DNA of 11,459 nt from an uncultured Burkholderiales bacterium (GTDB lineage: Bacteria > Pseudomonadota > Gammaproteobacteria > Burkholderiales > Burkholderiaceae): the NCBI GenBank assembly GCA_946480465.1, contig CAMLJY010000124.1:1-11459 (forward strand), given 5' to 3'. Both the position numbers and the translations under genes were made by a program. Every line of letters begins with the position of its first letter. Within the stretch, counting starts at the first letter, position 1. Of this stretch, positions 1 through 6,658 are shown piece after piece. The notes beneath the pieces were generated by a model. That model was not told the origin of the DNA and did no database searches. It worked only from the letters and a program-made list of their open reading frames with translations.

Positions 1-2478
1 GCCCCCGCCCCCGCCCCGCCACCTGCCAGCGGCCCTGCCGTGCTGAAGCCGGTGGCCGCCACCGCTTCCGGCAGCGAGCGTGCCGAACTGGGGCCGCGCT
101 TCGCGATCGACGGGAACATGGCCACGCGCTGGTCCAGCGCCTTCAGCGACGCCCAGTGGATCCAGTTCGACCTGGGCGCGCCCCAGGCCATCGGTGCCGT
201 GCGCCTGCACTGGGAGGCCGCGCATGCCAAGGTCTACCGCCTGCAGGTGTCGGACGACGGCGCCGCGTGGACGACCATCCTGGACGTTACGGACGGCACC
301 GGCGGCATCGAGGAGTGGTACCACCTGGGCGCGCAAGGCCGGTACCTGCGCATCCAGGGCGTGCGGCGCTCCAGCGCCTACGGCTACTCGCTGCATGAAG
401 TGACCCTCCTCGGGCCCGAGCCGGTCGTGGCGCGCCCGCCTTCGCCGCCCTACGCGGAACCGCCCGCCAACGCGCAGCCGCAGGCGCTTTACCGCGAGCC
501 GCAGCCGCCGGTCGAGACCATCCAGCGCACCGAGCCGGACGGCACGCTGGTCACGTTCATGGGCGCGCGCTCGCACGAGCGCCATGCCCGCGAGCGCGGC
601 GAAAGCTGGTTCGAGCCCGACAAGGGCCCGGGCCGCTACCTGAGTTTTCCGGCGCGCTATTTCCAGAACCGCAGCTTCGGCCTCGAGATCCGCGACTCGA
701 TCCCCGCTGGCGGCAAGACCATCGAGTTCTGGCTGCACAACCCCGACCACGACCACGATGGCAGCACTTTCAGCCTGTTCCGCAATGCGCTCGACCCGGG
801 CGTGATGGACTACGGGTGGGCGCTGAACGGCGGCTTCACCCACGGCGCACCTTCGTCCTCGTTCTGTCCCCGCGGCCAGCGCCTGTGCAAGCTGGTGATC
901 AGCAGCAACTGGGCCACGCGGCCGCACTCGCCGTTGAAGATCGGCGACCGCATCGAGCTGGCGCCCGCGCCGAACCTGCTGCGGCCGACGTCCGATGGTG
1001 GCGGCAACCGCTACTACTCGATCGAGGCGCTGTACGTCGTCGGCCAGGGCCTGCGGCCGTGGTACGGCGTGGCGCCGCGGCTGGATTCGGCGCCGCTGCC
1101 CGAGCACGCGCTGTCCGGCGGCCTGGGCTCGGTCTCGTACAACTACTCGGACGAGGCATTCCGGATGTTCCAGCAGATGTTCAACCACATCGGCATCCGC
1201 AATGCGCAGCGCTTCGTCGAGGGGCGGCGCCTGCTGCACACGTCGTACGTTACCGGCCTGCATTCGGAACACCCGGCGGAAAACGGCACCGTCACGCAGG
1301 CGGTGGGCAAGGCGGGCCCGGCCTACAACAAGGCCCGCTGCGTCGAGTGCCACGTCAACAACGGCCGCAGCCCCGCGCTGGCCGTGGGCCAGCGGCCGGA
1401 TGCGATGTCGGTGCTGACCGGCGCGGTCACTGCGCAGGGCCAGCGCGTGCCGGACCCGGTGTACGGCGGCAACGTGCAGCTCAACGGCAGCGTGGAGGCC
1501 GTGCGCCGGCGCATCACGCTGGCGCGCTTCGACACCGAGCTGCACACGCTGCCGGACGGCCAGCGCGTGGAGCTGCGCAAGCCGGTGCTGGACTTCAGCG
1601 GCGGCGGCGCCGTTCCGCAGGCGTTCTCGCTGCGCTCGGCTCTGCCGCTGATCGGCACCGGCCTGCTGGAGGCGGTGCCGGACGAGGCCATCCTCGCGCG
1701 TGCCGACCCGGACGACCTGAACGGCGACGGCATCCGCGGCATCGCCAACCTGGTGTTCGACGCCGACGGCGTGGTCCGCATCGGCCGCTTCGGCTGGAAG
1801 GCCTCCAAGGCCAGCCTGCGGCACCAGGTGGCGGCGGCGCTGCTGCGCGACATGGGCGTCACCAGCCCGCCCTTCCCGCGCAAGTCCTGCCAGTACACCG
1901 AGGCCGATTGCCGCACGCCCGAGCCCGGCACGGCGCCCGGCATCAGCGAGGCGGACTTGACGAAGCTGACGCAGTACCTGTCGCTGCTGGCGGTACCGGC
2001 CCAGCGCAGCCTGCGCAGCGGCTTTCCGGCCGGCGCGGTGGTGCTGAAGGAGCACGACGTGGTGCCCGACCAGATCGCGCGCGGCCGCGAGCTGTTTGCG
2101 GTGGTGAATTGCGCCGGCTGCCATGCGCCGGAGCTGCGCACCGGCGGCAATGCGCCCTTCGCTGAACTGCGCCACCAGACCATCCGCCCCCACACCGACC
2201 TGCTGCTGCACGACATGGGCCCGAAGCTGGCCGACACGCTGGGCGAAGGCCGCGCCAGCGGCCGCCACTGGCGCACGCCGGCGCTGTGGGGCATCGGCCT
2301 GACGGCGGCCGTTCAAGGTGGCGAGGACCAAACACGTTATCTGCACGACGGGCGTGCCCGCACGCTGCTGGAGGCCATCCTCTGGCACGGTGGCGAGGCC
2401 GACCGGAGCCGCGCCGCGTTCGAGGCGCTGCCGGCCAAGGACCGCGAGGCGGTGATCGCGTTCCTCAGGTCGCTGTGA
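1..2478 (+). CDS. Discoidin-domain di-heme oxidoreductase (DHOR/DUF1111 family), 5' partial
   Basis: C-terminal part of a secreted c-type cytochrome of the DHOR family (putative di-heme peroxidase or thiol oxidoreductase). The frame is open to base 1 and begins in an Ala-Pro-rich linker, so the GTG at 40 is probably internal and the true start and signal peptide lie outside. Counting from that GTG: residues 1-125 form an F5/8 type C (discoidin) domain with the typical RYLRI and GYSLHEV strands; 126-160 are a Pro-rich linker; about 160-400 are a region I cannot name; 400-812 are the DHOR catalytic part. Two CxxCH heme sites are visible, CVECH at 434-438 and CAGCH at 691-695. A DxNxDG calcium-type loop (DLNGDG) and the family signatures WRTPALWGIG and YLHDGRAR follow in the expected order. 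Cys276/283 and Cys617/624 could form disulfides. The substrate is unknown; the discoidin domain suggests binding to a glycan or other polymer. It is the only plus-strand gene and stands apart from the rest. Confidence 0.9.
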   Translation, partial: APAPAPPPASGPAVLKPVAATASGSERAELGPRFAIDGNMATRWSSAFSDAQWIQFDLGAPQAIGAVRLHWEAAHAKVYRLQVSDDGAAWTTILDVTDGTGGIEEWYHLGAQGRYLRIQGVRRSSAYGYSLHEVTLLGPEPVVARPPSPPYAEPPANAQPQALYREPQPPVETIQRTEPDGTLVTFMGARSHERHARERGESWFEPDKGPGRYLSFPARYFQNRSFGLEIRDSIPAGGKTIEFWLHNPDHDHDGSTFSLFRNALDPGVMDYGWALNGGFTHGAPSSSFCPRGQRLCKLVISSNWATRPHSPLKIGDRIELAPAPNLLRPTSDGGGNRYYSIEALYVVGQGLRPWYGVAPRLDSAPLPEHALSGGLGSVSYNYSDEAFRMFQQMFNHIGIRNAQRFVEGRRLLHTSYVTGLHSEHPAENGTVTQAVGKAGPAYNKARCVECHVNNGRSPALAVGQRPDAMSVLTGAVTAQGQRVPDPVYGGNVQLNGSVEAVRRRITLARFDTELHTLPDGQRVELRKPVLDFSGGGAVPQAFSLRSALPLIGTGLLEAVPDEAILARADPDDLNGDGIRGIANLVFDADGVVRIGRFGWKASKASLRHQVAAALLRDMGVTSPPFPRKSCQYTEADCRTPEPGTAPGISEADLTKLTQYLSLLAVPAQRSLRSGFPAGAVVLKEHDVVPDQIARGRELFAVVNCAGCHAPELRTGGNAPFAELRHQTIRPHTDLLLHDMGPKLADTLGEGRASGRHWRTPALWGIGLTAAVQGGEDQTRYLHDGRARTLLEAILWHGGEADRSRAAFEALPAKDREAVIAFLRSL

Positions 2479-2486
2479 AGCGCAGG

Positions 2487-2511
2487 ATCGCCGCGGGATT
2501 CAGGCGGCGAT
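2487..2511. terminator. Inverted repeat at the convergent gene ends; possible two-way terminator
   Basis: ATCGCCGC at 2487-2494 and GCGGCGAT at 2504-2511 form a perfect 8-bp stem with a 9-base loop. The stem starts 8 bases after the cytochrome stop codon and runs into the last codons of the EVE gene on the other strand. Only 21 bases separate the two stop codons, so this hairpin is the only visible candidate to end transcription from both sides. No T-run follows on either strand, so it would be a non-canonical terminator or just an RNA-stabilising hairpin. Confidence 0.35.
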
Positions 2512-2970
2512 GCGCCCGCGGTCGGCGGCCGCAGGAGCCGGCGGCCGCTGGCGCATGGCCTCCGCGATCAGCCGCAGGTCCTGCGGCGTCGCGGGCAGCA
2601 GCCCGAAGCGGAAGGCCTGGCCCCAGTTCGACCGGCCGGCCGTGAACGACAGCTGCCCCAGCAGCGGCGCGATCGGCGCGTCGGCGGTGTCCTCTTCCCA
2701 GGTGACGTCGCGCCGGAATGGCCGGAAGCCCTCGCCCATGTCCACTTCATACGGCTCGCCGGGCTGCACCGTGCCGAGCGCGGTGAAGGCCTGCAGCCGG
2801 TCCTTGCCGCCGAAGTGCACGGTGGGCGAGTAGTAGACGACGCGGTCCCCGGGCCGGATGCGCCGCAGCGGCGCGGCCTTGCCGTGGCAGACCTGCATGA
2901 AGCCCTCCCGGCGGCCGCGGCGCACGTGCTCCGCCGACGCCACCCCCAACCAGCACCGGGCGTCCGCCAT
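2500..2970 (-). CDS. EVE domain-containing protein (UPF0310 family)
   Basis: A 156-residue cytoplasmic protein made almost entirely of one EVE domain, a PUA/YTH-like fold associated with binding modified nucleic-acid bases. The N-terminal [10 protein letters not shown], the [15 protein letters not shown] stretch, [11 protein letters not shown] and the FTALGTV strand are typical of the UPF0310 family, and the length fits a stand-alone member. The ATG at 2970 is chosen because the family signature starts at once and a strong GGAGGG ribosome site lies 8 bases upstream. The frame stays open further upstream, but that part only shadows the VOC gene. A single base separates this ATG from the VOC stop codon, so the two are almost certainly translated together. 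The C-terminal tail is Ala/Pro/Arg-rich. The ligand and role are unknown; an RNA- or DNA-modification reader is the family-level expectation. The family call is secure, the function is not. Confidence 0.9.
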   Translation of the reverse strand: MADARCWLGVASAEHVRRGRREGFMQVCHGKAAPLRRIRPGDRVVYYSPTVHFGGKDRLQAFTALGTVQPGEPYEVDMGEGFRPFRRDVTWEEDTADAPIAPLLGQLSFTAGRSNWGQAFRFGLLPATPQDLRLIAEAMRQRPPAPAAADRGRIAA

Positions 2971-2971
2971 G

Positions 2972-3343
2972 TCAGCGGCCCTCCGGCGCGAACACCCGCA
3001 GGCGGTGCCCGTCGGGATCCTGGGCCGTGAAGGCGTAGCCGAAATCCAGCGCCACCGGCGCCTGCAGCACGGTGCAGCCGAGCGCCTGCCAACGTGCGAA
3101 GCGAGCGTCCACGGCCGCCCGGCCATCCACTGCCAGCGCCAGTTCGCCGGCGCCGGGTGTGCCGGCCGCGGCCGGCACCACCGTGTCGCGCTTCCACAGG
3201 CCTAGCATGGCGCCCGGGCCGAGCGCGAACATCGCGAAGGTCGGCGAGGCCTCGACCGCCGGCCGGTCCAGCAGGCCGGCGTAGAAGCGCGCGCTGGCCT
3301 CCGGGTCGGCCACGTACAACAGGGTGAAGGGGGTGTCTTGCAT
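2972..3343 (-). CDS. VOC superfamily (glyoxalase/bleomycin-resistance fold) protein
   Basis: A 123-residue single-domain protein of the vicinal oxygen chelate fold. Two beta-alpha-beta-beta-beta halves can be traced: [20 protein letters not shown] at the N terminus, and ELALAVD through [16 protein letters not shown] at the C terminus (DPDGH at 109-113). In many VOC enzymes the last strand carries a metal-binding Glu two or three residues after DPDGH; here the position reads Arg116, and the first strand also lacks the usual His. A binding or non-metal role is therefore possible. The start at 3343 is preferred over the in-frame ATG at 3379: the domain begins there, and a GAGG ribosome site sits 5 bases upstream. 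It lies 103 bases after the WYL regulator gene, its likely regulator, and is coupled to the EVE gene. The substrate cannot be told from the sequence. Confidence 0.88.
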   Translation of the reverse strand: MQDTPFTLLYVADPEASARFYAGLLDRPAVEASPTFAMFALGPGAMLGLWKRDTVVPAAAGTPGAGELALAVDGRAAVDARFARWQALGCTVLQAPVALDFGYAFTAQDPDGHRLRVFAPEGR

Positions 3344-3446
3344 GCCAGCCTCGTGCTGTGTCGTTGGGAAGGCCTGCATGGTGCGCGGGCACCCTGTCAG
3401 TTTCTGGCAGCAGCGGGCCATCGGAGGCGGCTTGCCGCCGGCGGGG
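3344..3446 (-). promoter_or_regulatory. Regulator-VOC intergenic region with candidate operator
   Basis: This 103-base gap separates the WYL regulator stop from the VOC start. It holds three small inverted repeats. The first, CTGTCAGTTTCTGGCAG at 3394-3410, is a 7+3+7 near-palindrome with one wobble position. The second is ggtgc-gcgg-gcacc at 3380-3393, directly beside it. The third is ggcgg-cttg-ccgcc at 3426-3439, just past the regulator stop. On the minus strand the first palindrome contains CTGACA, a 5/6 match to a -35 hexamer, but I see no good -10 at the right distance. The arrangement suits an operator for the neighbouring regulator, and the third hairpin could attenuate regulator transcripts. 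Both roles are inference. Confidence 0.35.
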
Positions 3447-4154
3447 TCAGGGCGCGGCGATGCCCTCGGCCTCGCGCCATTCGCGCAGCAGCACCTGGCG
3501 CCGCCGCGGGTAGCGCTGCCCGGTCGCGTCGAGGGCGGTGATGCGGTCGGTGCGGAAGTGGCGCAGCTGCTGCCGCAGCTCGCACCAGGCCACCAGCACC
3601 CGCGCGCGGTCGAAGAAGCCGAGCGCGATCGGCCACACCGTGCGTTCCGTCTCCCGGCCCTGGGCGTCGCGGTAGCGCAGCGCCAGCTTGTGCTCGTCAC
3701 GGATGGCCAGGCGCAGCGTCGACAGGCCGGCGTCGCCGGCGGACGGCTCGCCCGGCGCCGGCGGATCCACGGCGGGGCCGACGATCAGCGACGAGCCGTC
3801 GAGCAGTTGCCGAGCCTCGGGCGGCAGTACCGCCGCGATCTTGGCCATCGCCTGCCGCGCGGCGCCGCCCAGGCGGGGGTCGGCACGGTCGGCCACCCAG
3901 CGCGAGCCGAGCACCAGCGCCTCGATCTCGTCCGGCGTGAACATCAACGGCGGCAGCATGAAGCCGGGCTGCAGCACGTAGCCGAAGCCGGGCGCTCCAT
4001 CGATCGCCGCGCCCTGGGCCTGCAGGCTCGCGATGTCGCGGTACAGCGTGCGCAGGCTGATGCCCAGCTCCCCCGCCAGCGCCGCCCCACTCACCGGCCG
4101 CCGGTGGCGGCGCAGCAGCTGGATCAGCGACAGAAGTCGTTCGGCGCGGGACAT
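3447..4154 (-). CDS. YafY-type HTH/WYL-domain transcriptional regulator
   Basis: A 235-residue cytoplasmic DNA-binding protein. Residues 1-58 are an HTH_11-type winged helix: RAERLLSLIQLL, then SGAALAGELGISLRTLYRDIASLQAQG, whose RTLYRDI is the usual recognition helix. The wing follows as GFGYVLQPG, then the linker FTPDEIEALVLG common to YafY-type proteins. The C-terminal WYL-like domain (about 135-225) includes WPIALGFFDRARVLVAWCELRQQLRHFRTDRI, where the family's WYL tripeptide is replaced by VAW. Such regulators sense small ligands or nucleic-acid fragments and usually control adjacent genes; members beside VOC-fold genes are common. The ATG at 4154 lies 19 bases after the parvulin stop and has no strong ribosome site. 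Co-transcription with the parvulin is possible, but a promoter inside the parvulin end is equally likely. The ligand is unknown. Confidence 0.92.
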   Translation of the reverse strand: MSRAERLLSLIQLLRRHRRPVSGAALAGELGISLRTLYRDIASLQAQGAAIDGAPGFGYVLQPGFMLPPLMFTPDEIEALVLGSRWVADRADPRLGGAARQAMAKIAAVLPPEARQLLDGSSLIVGPAVDPPAPGEPSAGDAGLSTLRLAIRDEHKLALRYRDAQGRETERTVWPIALGFFDRARVLVAWCELRQQLRHFRTDRITALDATGQRYPRRRQVLLREWREAEGIAAP

Positions 4155-4173
4155 CGCGGCATTGTCCGCGGGC

Positions 4174-5379
4174 TCATCGCCGGGGCCGAGGGGCAGGCGT
4201 GCCGTCGGGCCGCTGCGGGGCGGGCGCCGATGCGCCGCCTGCTTGGCTGGGGGAGGCGTCGACGGCAGGGAGCCGCCTGATGTGCGCGACGCCCGCGGCC
4301 GGGAACACGAACGAGCGCTGCACCCACTGCGACGCCTGCAGCGCCGTGCGCGGTTTGCATTGCATGGCCTGGAACGCCCTCACGGCCGCGTTGTCGATCG
4401 ATGCGAAGCCGGACGGTACGTCGACGAAGACAGCGCCGATGGCGCCGGCCGGCGCGGTGACTTCACCGCGCACCACCACCGTGGCGCCGGGGAATGACCG
4501 TTCCTGCCCTGTGCCCGCGGGTTGCCGCGGCGATGGGGCGTCGCAGCCCAAGTCTGCGTCCACGGATGAATCGGCGCGGGCCGCGGCCCGTGCCGCGCTC
4601 GCCAGGTGGGCTGCCCGCTCGCAGACGAGTCGCATCTGCCGGTCCTGCGCGGTGCCATCGTAGATCGTCCGCATCTCGAACGAGCCATCGGGGGCGAGAT
4701 CCGCGCGTTCCTTGCGCCCGCAATCGACCACGGCCTGGATGGCCCGTGCCCTGCGCTCGGGTTGCGCGCCAAAGGTCACGCGCTCGCGGTACTGGAAGAA
4801 GGTCTTCTCGCCGCGGTTCACGATCGAACGCTGCTCCACCTCGCGGGTGAAGATGCTCGACTGGTCGTACTCCAGCCAGTGCTGCCGCAGCGTGCTGCGC
4901 ACGCGGTCCTCCAGTTCTTCATAGGCGGGGAAGACCGGCTTGCGGATGCCGAGCACCTGGATCACGTGCCAGCCGAAGACCGTGCGCACCGGCTCGCGCG
5001 ACATGCCCATCGGACGCAGCTGTTTCATGCCGTCCGCGAACGGCTGGACGTAGTACACGGGCAAGGACCATCCCAGGGATCCGCCCTTGGCGCCCGAGGC
5101 GGCGTCCTTCGAAAGGCTGCGTGCCAGGTCTTCGAACTTCTCGCCCCCCGCGATGCGCTCGAGCACCGCCTTCGCCTCGGCCTCCGAAGCCACCAGGATG
5201 TGGCGCACGTCGTATTCGTGCTCGTCGGCGTAGCGGCTGGTCCAGGCGTCGCGGGTGGCGTCGTATTCGGCGCGCACCTGCACTTCGGTCGGCTCGGGCG
5301 GCAGCTCTGCGGCGAAGGCGCCGGGCAACGCCAGCCAGGTGGCCGTCAGCAGCCACGCTCCCCTTGGACTCCAGACCAT
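4174..5379 (-). CDS. Secreted parvulin-type peptidyl-prolyl isomerase with adhesin-E-like and TonB-C-like modules
   Basis: A 401-residue exported protein. Residues 1-23 form a clear Sec signal peptide ending AFA, with cleavage before AELPPEP. Residues about 57-145 are a parvulin (PpiC/SurA-like) rotamase: YDVRHILV, GGEKFEDLARSLSKD, GGSLGW, FADGMKQL, VRTVFGWHVIQV. Residues about 170-258 resemble the surface-adhesin protein E domain, with a start like its D-x-SI strand, Cys220 in VVDCG and Cys253 in LVCE, which could form the expected disulfide. Residues about 295-360 resemble a TonB C-terminal domain (FPGATVVVRGEV, then SIDNAAVRAFQAMQCKP, then WVQRSFVF). The tail is Pro/Ala-rich and disordered. 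The gene probably acts in the periplasm on envelope protein folding. The GGAAGG ribosome site 7 bases before the ATG supports the start. The parvulin call is secure; the other two domains rest on pattern resemblance. Confidence 0.85.
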   Translation of the reverse strand: MVWSPRGAWLLTATWLALPGAFAAELPPEPTEVQVRAEYDATRDAWTSRYADEHEYDVRHILVASEAEAKAVLERIAGGEKFEDLARSLSKDAASGAKGGSLGWSLPVYYVQPFADGMKQLRPMGMSREPVRTVFGWHVIQVLGIRKPVFPAYEELEDRVRSTLRQHWLEYDQSSIFTREVEQRSIVNRGEKTFFQYRERVTFGAQPERRARAIQAVVDCGRKERADLAPDGSFEMRTIYDGTAQDRQMRLVCERAAHLASAARAAARADSSVDADLGCDAPSPRQPAGTGQERSFPGATVVVRGEVTAPAGAIGAVFVDVPSGFASIDNAAVRAFQAMQCKPRTALQASQWVQRSFVFPAAGVAHIRRLPAVDASPSQAGGASAPAPQRPDGTPAPRPRR

Positions 5380-5499
5380 TCCTTGCCCTTCCGTCGAGTT
5401 GATTCAGCGCATCTTGTGCGGGGAAATGCCAGCAGCGGCGCCACCGTGCCCGGGCCTGGCATGCCGGCGGCGGGCGTCGATGGACGCTCTTGTCGAAAG
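5380..5499. other. 120-base intergenic region upstream of the parvulin gene
   Basis: The longest gap in the window, between the alpha/beta hydrolase stop and the parvulin start. It is the natural place for the end of the upstream operon and the parvulin promoter. ATGCCAG at 5426-5432 and CTGGCAT at 5456-5462 are exact inverted repeats 23 bases apart, and GCGTC-GATG-GACGC at 5474-5487 makes a short hairpin. Neither is followed by a T-run on the minus strand. I could not place a convincing -35/-10 pair or a sigma-54 site. Confidence 0.4.
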
Positions 5500-6204
5500 C
5501 TATTGATCACGCCCGGTTCGGGGCCCCATGCTACCGAGAAAGGCTTCGATCGCACGCGCGGCCTCGGCAGCCTTCGTCTGCAGCAGGAAGTGCGGTCCGG
5601 CGATCGGCACGACGACGGTGCGCGGCTGCGCCCGCAGCACGTCTTGCGCACAGCGGGGCCGGATCACGCGGTCGCGCGTGGCCTGCAGGTACAGCACCGG
5701 GCAGGTCACGGCCGCCAGGTGGGCGCGGGCATCCGCGCGCAGCGCCAGGCCGGCGCGGAAGCGCAGCACCGCCGGGTCCACCCGCTCGAGAGCCTGCGCC
5801 AGCGCGCCGCGCCATTCGGGCGTGGCGTCCCGGCCCATCAAGGCCCAGCTCAGTGGCCCGATCAGGCGGGACGGGCGCGGCAGCCAGGCCAGCAGCGGCG
5901 CGAGCGCTCGCAGGCGCGGGTGCGGGCTGTGCACGAACGAGCAGGCCAGCACCAGCGCCGTGGGCGCGCAGCGCGCGGCCACCGCCGCCGCGACCGGCCC
6001 GGAGAAGGACTCGCCCAGCAGCGCGAATGGGCCGCGTCGCGGCAGCTGCGCCATCACGAGGTCGGCGAGCTGGCCGTGGTCGAGCATCGCGTCGCCGGGA
6101 TAGGACAGCACCCGCACCGCGATCGTGGGCGACAGCTGCGTGCGCAGCGCCTCGAACAGGTCTCCCGTGCCGTCCAGGCCCGGCAGCAGCACGAGCGTGG
6201 TCAC
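5500..6204 (-). CDS. Alpha/beta fold hydrolase
   Basis: A 234-residue cytoplasmic serine hydrolase with a complete apparent catalytic triad. The N terminus TLVLLPGLDGTGDLF supplies the oxyanion loop. LGESFSGP holds the nucleophile Ser66 in a G-E-S-F-S-G elbow. The likely acid is Asp178 in ATRDRVI, and the base is His205 in GPHFLLQ. The region about 95-150 is the lid. The start is a GTG at 6204, because the family's usual N-terminal strand begins right there and no in-frame ATG exists nearby; it lies 4 bases after the GNAT stop, with no clear Shine-Dalgarno, so reinitiation is likely. It is the last gene of the minus-strand run before the 120-base gap. The substrate is unknown; esterase or thioesterase activity is the general expectation, and the sequence does not narrow it. 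Confidence 0.9.
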   Translation of the reverse strand: MTTLVLLPGLDGTGDLFEALRTQLSPTIAVRVLSYPGDAMLDHGQLADLVMAQLPRRGPFALLGESFSGPVAAAVAARCAPTALVLACSFVHSPHPRLRALAPLLAWLPRPSRLIGPLSWALMGRDATPEWRGALAQALERVDPAVLRFRAGLALRADARAHLAAVTCPVLYLQATRDRVIRPRCAQDVLRAQPRTVVVPIAGPHFLLQTKAAEAARAIEAFLGSMGPRTGRDQ

Positions 6205-6208
6205 GGCA

Positions 6209-6649
6209 TCACGCGGCCAGGTGCTTCGCCCACAGGACCTTCATGCCCTGCGTTTCGTTCTTCGTGCCCTCGACGCGGAATCCCAGTGCAAGGTTCAAGC
6301 GGGCCATCGCCTGGTTCTCCGCGCGGCTGGCGGTCTCGACCGTCGCGTAGCCCCGTTCCGCCAGCCAGCGGTGCTGCGCATGCGCGAGCCGGGTGGCGAT
6401 GCCGCGGCGGCGGCCGTCCGGGTGCACGCCGCCCAGCCAGCTGTAGTACCGGTGCTCGGTGATCGCGTAGCCCGCCTTGAAGGCCATCAATTGCTCGCCT
6501 TCGTGCGCGACGAAGACGCTGGCGTCTGGCATGCGGGACAGGCGCCAGCGGTGGTCGATGGCGGGGCCGCGAAACACCAGCGCCGACAGCTGCGCCAGCG
6601 CCTCGAATTGCGCGTCGGTGAACGGCGGAAGCCAGGCGGTGAGGCGCAT
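6209..6649 (-). CDS. GNAT family N-acetyltransferase
   Basis: A 146-residue acyl-CoA-dependent acetyltransferase. Motif A is visible as WLGGVHPDGRRRGIATRLAHA, with the (Q/R)xxGx(G/A) pyrophosphate loop at Arg80, Gly83 and Ala85. Motif B follows as ENQAMARLNLALGFRVEGT, with Asn112 and the conserved GF. The N-terminal part (FTDAQFEALAQL ... DASVFVAHEGEQLMAFKAGY) forms the first helix and strands that shape the acceptor pocket. The ATG at 6649 lies 9 bases after the GFA stop, with only a weak GAG ribosome site, which suggests coupled translation. The hydrolase follows 4 bases further on. The acceptor substrate (small molecule or protein) cannot be predicted. Confidence 0.9.
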   Translation of the reverse strand: MRLTAWLPPFTDAQFEALAQLSALVFRGPAIDHRWRLSRMPDASVFVAHEGEQLMAFKAGYAITEHRYYSWLGGVHPDGRRRGIATRLAHAQHRWLAERGYATVETASRAENQAMARLNLALGFRVEGTKNETQGMKVLWAKHLAA

Positions 6650-6658
6650 GCGGGCTGC

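Noticed and set aside
1..30. C-rich repeat at the left edge as a possible regulatory or repeat element
   Set aside because: It reads in frame as alternating Ala and Pro codons continuous with the cytochrome, so it is a protein linker.
1323..2294. A 323-codon minus-strand open frame
   Set aside because: It lies entirely antisense to the heme-binding region of the cytochrome, which has clear family motifs; the antisense product shows none.
3344..3379. Longer VOC start at the ATG at 3379
   Set aside because: It adds 12 residues with no place in the VOC fold and lies between the palindromes; the ATG at 3343 has a ribosome site.
2500..4154. A dedicated phage-defence island
   Set aside because: WYL and EVE proteins can occur in such islands, but no nuclease, helicase, toxin or mobile gene is present here, so the case is too weak.
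5474..5487. Short hairpin as an operon terminator after the hydrolase
   Set aside because: It has only five base pairs and no T-run on the minus strand.
4606..6462. A 618-codon plus-strand open frame
   Set aside because: It runs antisense through the parvulin, hydrolase and GNAT genes. Its translation is low-complexity Arg/Ala/Gly with no recognisable domain, as expected of a GC-rich shadow frame.
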